A DNA stretch of 6,182 nucleotides, from the NCBI GenBank assembly GCA_021779775.1, contig JAJYAB010000113.1, positions 1 through 6,182 on the forward strand, read 5' to 3'. Shown here one piece after another: positions 1 through 5,657 of this stretch; positions within the stretch are counted from its first letter, which is position 1; each line of letters starts with the position of its first letter. The position numbers were made by a program, and so were the translations under genes. The DNA is from Actinomycetes bacterium. Lineage in GTDB: Bacteria; Actinomycetota; Acidimicrobiia; Acidimicrobiales; UBA8190. The notes under the pieces are model-generated. The model was not told the origin of the DNA, did no database searches, and saw only the letters and a program-made list of their open reading frames with translations.

Positions 1-1
1 G

Positions 2-685
2 CTCCGCCCGTCGATGCCGGTGGACGCGCTGCACCTGTGCAGTGCTGTCGTGGCCCTGGCAGCGGTCGAAGCATGCCAGGACCTGACCGGGATCCGGCCC
101 GGGGTGAAGTGGCCGAACGATCTGGTGGTGGGGGAACGGAAGCTGGCCGGCGTGCTCGCCGAGTCGCTCCCAGCGCCGGCCCGGTGCTCTGCGGGAGGCA
201 GGACGGGCGGCCCAGCGGTGCGCCGGCCCGGCCAGACGGCAGGTGAGGGCGTGCGCCGTACTGTGGTGGTCGGTATCGGGGTCAACGTGGGATGGCCGCA
301 ACGGGGGGACGAGCTCCCCCCGGAGCTGAGCGAGGCGACGTCGCTGGCTCGCTGCAGCATCCTCCCCGTCACCTCGGCATGCCTGCTCGACGGCATGCTG
401 CTCCGATTGGTCGACCGCATGGCCGACCTCGACCATGCCCCGGGCCGCCTGCGCCAGGCGTCGGCGCTCCGAGCGGCATGCGTCACGGTCGGCCGCCGGG
501 TCCGGGTCGAGCTGGCCGACGAGGTCTTCACGGGCACGGCAGCCGACGTGACCGCCGAGGGCCACTTGATCGTCGACGTCGGTGCCTGCCTGCGTACCGT
601 CACCGCCGGCGACGTCATCCACCTGCGCACGGCACCGAGGACTGACTCGGATGCCGGCAGCGCCGTCTACCATGACGACCCGTGA
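2..685 (+). CDS. birA: Biotin-[acetyl-CoA-carboxylase] ligase (BirA), 5' end missing
   Basis: Biotin-protein ligase activates biotin with ATP to biotinyl-5'-AMP and transfers it to the carrier lysine of biotin-dependent carboxylases in the cytoplasm. The frame is open from the left edge and already reads Leu-Arg-Pro before the first Met (14), so the true start and the N-terminal biotin-binding loop (GRGR type) lie outside the window. Counting from that Met, KWPNDL is at 32-37, RKLAGVLAE at 42-50 (the Lys matches the family's active-site lysine) and VVVGIGVNV at 84-92. The C-terminal small beta domain (TVGRRVRVEL and onward) runs from about 158 to 206. No N-terminal repressor domain can be judged. 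An unusually long Gly/Arg/Pro-rich stretch (about residues 52-83) sits between the RKLAG motif and the next core strand. The stop overlaps the rmlB start by 4 bases (GTGA). The family call is secure; the role in this operon is not. Confidence 0.93.
   Translation, partial: LRPSMPVDALHLCSAVVALAAVEACQDLTGIRPGVKWPNDLVVGERKLAGVLAESLPAPARCSAGGRTGGPAVRRPGQTAGEGVRRTVVVGIGVNVGWPQRGDELPPELSEATSLARCSILPVTSACLLDGMLLRLVDRMADLDHAPGRLRQASALRAACVTVGRRVRVELADEVFTGTAADVTAEGHLIVDVGACLRTVTAGDVIHLRTAPRTDSDAGSAVYHDDP
173..231 (+). repeat. 12-base direct repeat inside the birA loop expansion
   Basis: The 12-mer GCGCCGGCCCGG occurs at 173-184 and again at 220-231, a spacing of 47 bases, so the copies lie in different reading frames. 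Both fall in the stretch coding for the extra loop of BirA. A shorter repeat, CCCAGCG at 169-175 and 211-217, is spaced 42 bases, in frame. The repeats may mark how the loop grew by local duplication, but in DNA this GC-rich chance similarity is not excluded. Confidence 0.5.
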
Positions 686-1710
686 ACCTCCTCGTGACCG
701 GCGGAGCCGGATTCATCGGATCGAACTTCGTCCGGTACTGGGTCGAGAACCATCCCGATGATCGGGTGGTGGTCTACGACGTGCTGACCTACGCCGGCAA
801 CCTCCCGAACCTCGACCCGGTGGCGGACCGGTCGGCGTTCGAGCACGGAGACGTCGGCGACCTCGAGACGGCCACGGCCACCTTGCGCCGGCATCGGATC
901 GACTGCGTCGTCCACTTCGCCGCCGAGTCCCATAATTCGCTCGCCATCTTGGACCCGGCCCGCTTCTTCAGGACCAATGTCCTGGGAACCCAGACCATGC
1001 TCGAAGCGGCCCGTCGAGCCGAGGTCGACCGGTTCCACCACATCTCCACCTGCGAGGTCTACGGCGATCTCTCCCTGGACAGCGCAGAGGCGTTTACCGA
1101 GGAGGATCCTTACCGTCCGCGCACCCCCTACAACGCGTCCAAGGCAGGTGCCGACCACGCCGTCCGGGCATATGTGGAGACGTTCGGCACCCGCGCCACC
1201 ATCACCAACTGCTCGAACAATTACGGGCCGCTGCAGTTTCCGGAGAAGGTGATCCCGCTGTTCACCGCCAAGGCCCTCGACGACCAGCCGCTGCCGTTGT
1301 ACGCGTCGACCCAGAACCGGCGTGAGTGGCTGCACGTGGTGGACCACTGCCGCGCCATCGAGGCCGTGCTCGAACGGGGCCGCATCGGCGAGACTTACCA
1401 CGTCGGCAGCGGGGTGGAGGCGAGCATCGCCGAGATCGCCGACGCTGTCCTCGACACGCTCGGTAAGCCGAGCTCGCTCAAGACGATCGTCCCCGACCGC
1501 CCCGGCCATGATCGCCGCTATCTCCTCGACTGCACGAAGATCGGCAAGGAGCTCGGCTGGGAGCCCACGATCGAGTTCCACCAGGGCCTCGCCGACACCG
1601 TGCGCTGGTATGCGGAGAACCGGGCATGGTGGGAGCCGCTGCTGGCGCGCGCCCCGGTCGTCGAGGGCGCGTGGACGACCGGCCGGCGCCCGTCCGGCGC
1701 GTTGGCCTGA
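682..1710 (+). CDS. rmlB: dTDP-glucose 4,6-dehydratase (RmlB-like, variant active site)
   Basis: A 342-residue extended short-chain dehydrogenase. RmlB enzymes convert dTDP-glucose to dTDP-4-keto-6-deoxyglucose with bound NAD+, the second step towards dTDP-L-rhamnose. The Rossmann motif GGAGFIG is at residues 7-13, LTYAGNLPNL at 35-44, the YxxxK pair at Tyr150/Lys154, and NNYGPLQFPEK at 179-189, all typical of the family; DRPGHDRRY at 272-280 is the usual C-terminal substrate region. Two conserved spots differ. The usual STDEVYG is STCEVYG (Cys124-Glu125), and the usual AESHVDRS is AESHNSLA (81-88). The start is GTG at 682, inside the birA stop (GTGA), so translation is probably coupled; no clear Shine-Dalgarno sequence is seen. 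Length is normal for RmlB. Dehydratase activity is likely, but the substitutions leave the exact substrate open. Confidence 0.88.
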   Translation: MNLLVTGGAGFIGSNFVRYWVENHPDDRVVVYDVLTYAGNLPNLDPVADRSAFEHGDVGDLETATATLRRHRIDCVVHFAAESHNSLAILDPARFFRTNVLGTQTMLEAARRAEVDRFHHISTCEVYGDLSLDSAEAFTEEDPYRPRTPYNASKAGADHAVRAYVETFGTRATITNCSNNYGPLQFPEKVIPLFTAKALDDQPLPLYASTQNRREWLHVVDHCRAIEAVLERGRIGETYHVGSGVEASIAEIADAVLDTLGKPSSLKTIVPDRPGHDRRYLLDCTKIGKELGWEPTIEFHQGLADTVRWYAENRAWWEPLLARAPVVEGAWTTGRRPSGALA

Positions 1711-1718
1711 GGCGCCGG
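1683..1718 (+). promoter_or_regulatory. GC-rich inverted repeat over the rmlB stop / rmlD ribosome-binding region
   Basis: CCGGCGCC at 1683-1690 is perfectly complementary to GGCGCCGG at 1711-1718, with a 20-base loop holding the rmlB stop codon. A second copy, CCGGCGC at 1694-1700, could pair instead with GCGCCGG at 1712-1718. The downstream arm covers part of the GAGG (1709-1712) that is the best Shine-Dalgarno candidate for the rmlD GTG at 1720, seven bases further on. Ribosomes finishing rmlB would open the structure, so it could tie rmlD translation to rmlB. No U-tract follows, so it is not an intrinsic terminator. The function is inferred. Confidence 0.35.
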
Positions 1719-1719
1719 G

Positions 1720-2658
1720 GTGCGTGTCTTCGTCACCGGCGCCAGGGGCCAGCTCGGCCGCGACCTGACCGATGCCCTCGCCAACCGGGTCCCGATCGGT
1801 GGGCTGGCCGGCGACCCCCGGACGGGGAGCATGGGGAACCGGGACCCGGTGGACGTCGTTGCCACTGATCTGCCGGAGCTCGACATCACCGACCGTGCAG
1901 CGGTGCTCGATGCGTTGGCGGCCGCCCGACCTGACGTGGTGGTCCACGGGGCGGCGTTCACCGCAGTGGACGCATGCGAGTCCGAGCCCGACCGCGCGTT
2001 CGCCGTCAACGCCCTGGCCACCCGTCACCTCGTGGAAGCCGCCGGGCGGTGCGGGGCCCACCTCGTCTACGTGTCGACGGACTACGTGTTCGGCGGCACG
2101 GCACGGCGACCGTATGTCGAGTGGGACCGTCCCGATCCCGTATCGGTCTACGGGCGGAGCAAGTACGGCGGCGAGCTCGAGACGCGGCCGTCCGACACGG
2201 TGGTGCGCACCTCGTGGGTGTGTGGTGCCCACGGCGCCAACATGATGAAGACCGTGCTCCGGCTGGCAGCAGGTGACGGTCCGCTGCGTTTCGTCGACGA
2301 CCAGCACGGCTGCCCGACGTTCACCGCCGATCTGGCCGGGGCGCTGGCCGAGCTGGCCGTGTCCCGACGGCCGGGCACGTTCCATGTGACGAACCAGGGT
2401 GCCACCACCTGGTTCGCTTTTGCCCAGGCCGTCCTTCGGGCCTCCGGCCATGATCCCGGGCGGGTGCTGGCGGTGCGCACGGCGGACCTCGATCCGCCCC
2501 GCCCGGCTCCCCGCCCCGCCAATTCCGTCCTCGACAATGCCGCGTTGCGCCTGTCGGGCCTGCCACTGCTTCCGCCATGGGGCGACGCGCTCGGGCGCCT
2601 GGTGGAGGCGCTCGGCAAGATGCCCCCGGCCGAGGTAGGCGGTGCATCGTCCCGATGA
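1720..2658 (+). CDS. rmlD: dTDP-4-dehydrorhamnose reductase (RmlD)
   Basis: A 312-residue short-chain dehydrogenase of the RmlD family, which reduces dTDP-4-keto-L-rhamnose to dTDP-L-rhamnose with NAD(P)H. Visible landmarks are the nucleotide-binding GARGQLG at residues 7-13, ELDITD at 53-58, HGAAFTAVDACE at 76-87, VSTDYVFGG at 118-126 with the active-site Thr, the catalytic YGRSK (Tyr144/Lys148), DQHGCPT at 194-200 and RPANSVLDN at 265-273 near the C terminus. The GTG start lies 9 bases after the rmlB stop and has GAGG at 1709-1712 as a ribosome-binding site. The stop overlaps the ugd ATG (ATGA). The odd feature is an extra 18 residues (about 22-39) between the first helix and second strand, bounded by a repeated NRxP. 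All catalytic motifs are intact, so the enzyme should be active. Confidence 0.93.
   Translation: MRVFVTGARGQLGRDLTDALANRVPIGGLAGDPRTGSMGNRDPVDVVATDLPELDITDRAAVLDALAAARPDVVVHGAAFTAVDACESEPDRAFAVNALATRHLVEAAGRCGAHLVYVSTDYVFGGTARRPYVEWDRPDPVSVYGRSKYGGELETRPSDTVVRTSWVCGAHGANMMKTVLRLAAGDGPLRFVDDQHGCPTFTADLAGALAELAVSRRPGTFHVTNQGATTWFAFAQAVLRASGHDPGRVLAVRTADLDPPRPAPRPANSVLDNAALRLSGLPLLPPWGDALGRLVEALGKMPPAEVGGASSR
1783..1848 (+). repeat. 12-base direct repeats bounding a 54-base in-frame insertion in rmlD
   Basis: AACCGGGTCCCG at 1783-1794 recurs as AACCGGGACCCG at 1837-1848 (11 of 12 bases equal), exactly 54 bases or 18 codons apart. Because the core is nearly palindromic, the two copies also form a perfect 11-base inverted repeat (1784-1794 with 1840-1850). 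A smaller CCCC/GGGG stem (1816-1819 with 1824-1827) lies between them. Removing one copy plus the interval leaves a continuous frame in which the RmlD core has a normal spacing between helix 1 and strand 2. The interval encodes Gly/Pro-rich residues. Confidence 0.7.
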
Positions 2659-3950
2659 GCGCGGCGACCACCCACCGCATCGCCGTCGTCGGGGCGGGCT
2701 ACGTCGGCTTGACGACCGCGGTCTGCCTGGCCCATCTCGGTCACCACGTGGTGTGCGCAGACAGCGACCCGCAGAAGGTCGAGCGCCTCGCTCGGGGGGA
2801 GCCCACCATCGTCGAGGTCGGCTTGGCCGGCATGCTCCGTTCTGGGATTGGTAGCGGGCGGCTGCAGTTCGTGCTCGGAGCAGAAGCCGCGGTGGCCGAC
2901 GCCGAGTTCGTGTTCCTCTGCGTGCCCACGCCTCAGGATGACGACGGGTCCGCCGACGTGACGGTGTTGCAAGCGGTGGCCACAGCGGTCGGGCCGCTGC
3001 TATGCCACGGCACCATCGTGGTCAACAAGTCGACCGCTCCGGTGGGTTCGGTGGTGGCGGTGCAGACGTGGTTGGGGCGCCCGGACATCCCCGTCGTGGC
3101 AAATCCCGAGTTCCTGCGGGAGGGCAGCGCAGTCCATGACGCGTTGCACCCCGACCGCGTCGTCGTGGGAGCCGAGGATCCCGCCGCCGCGGCGCGGGTG
3201 GGTGCGCTGTTCGCCACGACGCGAGCGCCGCTGATCGTCACCGATGCCAGGACGGCCGAGATGATCAAGTACGCCTCCAACGCGTTCCTGGCCACCAAGC
3301 TGAGCTTCGTCAACGCGGTGGCGGGGGTGTGCGAGGCGGTGGGGGCCGACGTCCGCGACGTCCTGCTCGGCATGGCGTACGACCCGCGCATCGGGTTCGA
3401 CTACCTGCGCCCGGGTCCCGGTTGGGGCGGGTCGTGCCTGCCGAAGGACACCCGTGCCCTCGTGGAGATGGCCGGCATGGCCGGATACGACTTCGACCTG
3501 CTGCGGGGGGTGATCGCCACCAACGAGGCGCAGCTGTCGGCCATGGTCGACAAGGTGCGGGCAGCGGCCGGCGGCTCGGTGCATGGCCGGACGATCGCCG
3601 CCTGGGGATTGACCTTTAAGGCTGGCACCGACGACAGGCGGTGCTCTCCGGCCGTCGACGTCATCCGGGGGCTGGCTGCCGAAGGGGCGAAGGTGCAGGC
3701 GTTCGATCCGACCGTCACCCAGCCGTTGCCCGAGCTGCCGGACGTCACCGTCCACGGCGACCCGTACGCCGCCGCTGCCGGTGCGCACGTCGCCGTGGTG
3801 CTGACCGAATGGGAGGAGATCCGGGCTATCGACCTGCCGAAGGCGGCATCGGTGATGGCGGTGCCGGCGATCGTCGACACCCGGAACCTGCTGGATCCGG
3901 TGCCGGTACGGCGCGCCGGCTTCGCGTACACCGGCGTCGGTCGACCATGA
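2655..3950 (+). CDS. ugd: UDP-glucose 6-dehydrogenase
   Basis: A 431-residue member of the UDP-glucose/GDP-mannose dehydrogenase family. It oxidises UDP-glucose to UDP-glucuronate in two NAD+-dependent steps. The N-terminal NAD domain shows VVGAGYVGL at residues 11-19 and Asp36 at the end of the second strand. CVPTPQ is at 89-94, KSTAPVG at 125-131, NPEFLREG at 150-157 and MIKYASNAFLATK at 203-215 (linker helix with its conserved Lys205). The catalytic loop GGSCLPKD puts the thioester-forming cysteine at 261. The C-terminal domain has LTFKAGTDDRR (319-329), ending with AFDPT (349-353) and LTEW (383-386). UDP-glucose is favoured over GDP-mannose by the overall motif set and by the uxs gene next to it. 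I chose ATG 2655 because it gives the usual short N terminus and an ATGA overlap with rmlD; the frame is open upstream, but that segment is not family-like. Confidence 0.94.
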   Translation: MSAATTHRIAVVGAGYVGLTTAVCLAHLGHHVVCADSDPQKVERLARGEPTIVEVGLAGMLRSGIGSGRLQFVLGAEAAVADAEFVFLCVPTPQDDDGSADVTVLQAVATAVGPLLCHGTIVVNKSTAPVGSVVAVQTWLGRPDIPVVANPEFLREGSAVHDALHPDRVVVGAEDPAAAARVGALFATTRAPLIVTDARTAEMIKYASNAFLATKLSFVNAVAGVCEAVGADVRDVLLGMAYDPRIGFDYLRPGPGWGGSCLPKDTRALVEMAGMAGYDFDLLRGVIATNEAQLSAMVDKVRAAAGGSVHGRTIAAWGLTFKAGTDDRRCSPAVDVIRGLAAEGAKVQAFDPTVTQPLPELPDVTVHGDPYAAAAGAHVAVVLTEWEEIRAIDLPKAASVMAVPAIVDTRNLLDPVPVRRAGFAYTGVGRP

Positions 3951-4951
3951 CGGCACCGTCGGCCGGCGGGGCGTCGGGAGGCCGTCGTGTCGTGGTCACC
4001 GGCGGGGCAGGGTTCCTGGGATCGCACGTCTGTGACGCGCTGGTGGGCCGGGGAGACGCCGTGGTGTGCGTCGACAACCTGTCGACCGGCGATGCTGCCA
4101 ACGTCGCCCACCTGGGCGATCACCGAGCGTTCACGCTCGTGCAAGGTGACGTGAGCCGGCACGTGGACGTGAGCGGCACGGTCGACGCCGTCATCCACCT
4201 GGCCAGCCCGGCGTCGCCACCGGACTACCTGGCCCGGCCGCTGGAGACGCTTGCTGTGGGGAGCGAGGGAACGCGGCGGTGCCTCGAGCTTGCCGCGACG
4301 AGCGGCGCCCGGTTCGTGCTCGCCTCCACCAGCGAGGTGTACGGCGATCCACTGCAGCATCCGCAACGAGAGGACTACTGGGGCAACGTCAACCCGGTCG
4401 GGCCGAGAAGCGTCTACGACGAGGCCAAGCGGTTCGCCGAGGCGCTGAGCAGCGCATGGCGCCGGACCCACGGGGTCGACACGGGCATCGTACGGATCTT
4501 CAACACCTATGGGCCGCGGCTGCGACCCGGCGATGGCCGGGTCGTCTCGAACTTCCTGATGCAGGCGATGTCCGGTCGTCCGCTGACGGTCTACGGAGAC
4601 GGTTCGCAGACTCGCAGCCTGTGCTACGTGTCCGACACGGTGGCCGGCATCGTGGCGCTCCTCGATTCCGAGCTGCCCGGCCCGGTCAACATCGGTAATC
4701 CGCAGGAGACGACAGTGCTCGAGCTGGCCCGCACCGTCCTGGCACTGACCGGGTCCTGCTCGACGATCGTGCACCTGCCGCTGCCAGCCGACGACCCCGT
4801 ACGCCGCCGCCCCGACATCGCGTTGGCCCGCCACCAGCTCGGATGGGCTCCGACGGTCGGCCTGGAAGACGGGCTGCGCCGCACCGCCGAGCACCTGGCA
4901 GGGTCGGGAGCGGGCAGCGTGCCGATAGGAGGCGATCGTGGAGCCAGGTGA
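3947..4951 (+). CDS. uxs: UDP-glucuronate decarboxylase (UDP-xylose synthase)
   Basis: A 334-residue short-chain dehydrogenase that oxidises, decarboxylates and re-reduces UDP-glucuronate to UDP-xylose using bound NAD+. Family landmarks are strong: GGAGFLG at residues 19-25, VDNLSTG at 42-48, HLASPASPPDYLARP at 84-98 (the hallmark UXS segment), ASTSEVYGDP at 126-135 with Glu130 in the catalytic position, EDYWGNVNP at 142-150, Tyr157/Lys161 as YxxxK, RIFNTYGPR at 183-191, GDGRVVSNF at 195-203 and DDPVRRRPDI at 282-291, whose Arg287 aligns with the active-site arginine of animal UXS. The ATG at 3947 sits in the ugd stop (ATGA), so the enzymes for two consecutive steps are coupled. The last ~16 residues are a low-complexity tail whose DNA also holds the next gene's ribosome-binding site. 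No membrane anchor is seen, unlike the eukaryotic Golgi forms. Confidence 0.95.
   Translation: MTAPSAGGASGGRRVVVTGGAGFLGSHVCDALVGRGDAVVCVDNLSTGDAANVAHLGDHRAFTLVQGDVSRHVDVSGTVDAVIHLASPASPPDYLARPLETLAVGSEGTRRCLELAATSGARFVLASTSEVYGDPLQHPQREDYWGNVNPVGPRSVYDEAKRFAEALSSAWRRTHGVDTGIVRIFNTYGPRLRPGDGRVVSNFLMQAMSGRPLTVYGDGSQTRSLCYVSDTVAGIVALLDSELPGPVNIGNPQETTVLELARTVLALTGSCSTIVHLPLPADDPVRRRPDIALARHQLGWAPTVGLEDGLRRTAEHLAGSGAGSVPIGGDRGAR
4927..4932 (+). promoter_or_regulatory. Strong Shine-Dalgarno site for the first glycosyltransferase
   Basis: AGGAGG lies five bases before the GTG at 4938, within the uxs coding end. It is the only full consensus ribosome-binding site in the window. It decides the start of the following gene in favour of GTG 4938 over the in-frame ATG at 4971, and suggests this gene can start independently of, or more efficiently than, its coupled neighbours. 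Confidence 0.85.
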
Positions 4952-5657
4952 GCGTCGGCCCGAGCTTCGGATGCTGTCGGTGATCGTGCCGGTGTTCAAC
5001 GAGCGTGTCACGATCGCGGAGATCCTGCGGCGGATCAGAGCCGCCCAGGTGCCACTCGATCTCGATGTGTTTGTGGTCGACGACGGGTCCTCCGACGGGA
5101 CGGGCAAGGTGCTCCAGGCGCTCCAGGACTCGACGGTGCGGGTCGTGTCGCACGCTGGCAACCAGGGCAAAGGCGCGGCGGTCCGGACCGGTCTGGCGAT
5201 GGTCAGGGGGGACGTGGTGCTCGTGCAGGACGCCGACCTGGAGTACGACCCCGACGACTGGTCCAAGCTCCTCGATCCCCTGCTGAAGGGCAAGGCGCAG
5301 GTCGTCTACGGCAGTCGGTTCACCGGCGAGCGGAAGAACATGCTGCCGTCGCACTGGATGGGCAACCGGTTCTTGACACTGGTGACCAACGTCCTCTACC
5401 GGTCGACGCTCTCCGATATGGAGACCTGCTACAAGCTCTTCGATCGGCGGGTGCTCGAAGGCATCACCATCGAGTCCGACCGGTTCGAGTTCGAGCCGGA
5501 GATCACCGCCAAGGTGCTTCGCCGTGGCTACCGGATCTACGAGGTGCCGATCTCGTATGCCGGACGCGAGCTCGACGAAGGGAAGAAGATCGGCTGGCGC
5601 GACGGCATCGGGGCACTGGTGACGTTGGTTCGCTACCGGTTCCGGCGACACGTGTGA
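4938..5657 (+). CDS. Family 2 glycosyltransferase, polyprenyl-phosphate/DPM1-like
   Basis: A 239-residue inverting GT-A glycosyltransferase. VIVPVFNE is at residues 15-22, the nucleotide-binding VVDDGSSDGT at 46-55, NQGKGAAVRTGL at 75-86, the metal-binding DAD at 98-100 in VQDADLEYDP, and VVYGSRF at 122-128. DMETCYKLF (160-168) and FEFEPEITAK (183-192) are characteristic of the bacterial relatives of dolichol-phosphate mannosyl/glucosyl transferases. There is no C-terminal membrane segment, unlike the GtrB/ArnC types, so it is probably a soluble or peripheral enzyme at the inner membrane face moving a sugar from a nucleotide donor to a lipid phosphate or glycan. The donor and acceptor cannot be read from sequence; the neighbouring ugd/uxs and rml genes make UDP-linked sugars or dTDP-rhamnose candidates. 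It overlaps uxs by 14 bases and shares GTGA with the next gene. Confidence 0.88.
   Translation: MEPGERRPELRMLSVIVPVFNERVTIAEILRRIRAAQVPLDLDVFVVDDGSSDGTGKVLQALQDSTVRVVSHAGNQGKGAAVRTGLAMVRGDVVLVQDADLEYDPDDWSKLLDPLLKGKAQVVYGSRFTGERKNMLPSHWMGNRFLTLVTNVLYRSTLSDMETCYKLFDRRVLEGITIESDRFEFEPEITAKVLRRGYRIYEVPISYAGRELDEGKKIGWRDGIGALVTLVRYRFRRHV

Noticed and set aside
667..2451. 594-codon open frame on the minus strand across rmlB and rmlD
   Set aside because: It lies opposite two well-recognised enzymes, is Arg/Gly/His/Val-rich and matches no family I know. Long antisense frames are expected where the third codon position is nearly always G or C.
2577..2654. Upstream extension of ugd by 26 codons
   Set aside because: The added residues (Arg/Gly-rich) are rmlD read in another frame; ATG 2655 gives the normal N terminus just before the Rossmann strand and an ATGA overlap.
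3641..3946. Upstream extension of uxs by about 100 codons into ugd
   Set aside because: The segment is an Arg-rich shadow of ugd; the family-like sequence begins after ATG 3947, which overlaps the ugd stop.
700..4025. Similar DNA at the rmlB start (about 700-729) and uxs start (about 3999-4028) as a repeat
   Set aside because: Both encode the GGAGF(I/L)GS nucleotide-binding motif of homologous enzymes, so the likeness follows from protein family and not from a DNA element.
3401..5293. 630-codon open frame on the minus strand across ugd, uxs and the first GT2 gene
   Set aside because: It is antisense to three clear genes, with low-complexity Ser/Arg/Thr-rich sequence and no motif; a codon-bias shadow.
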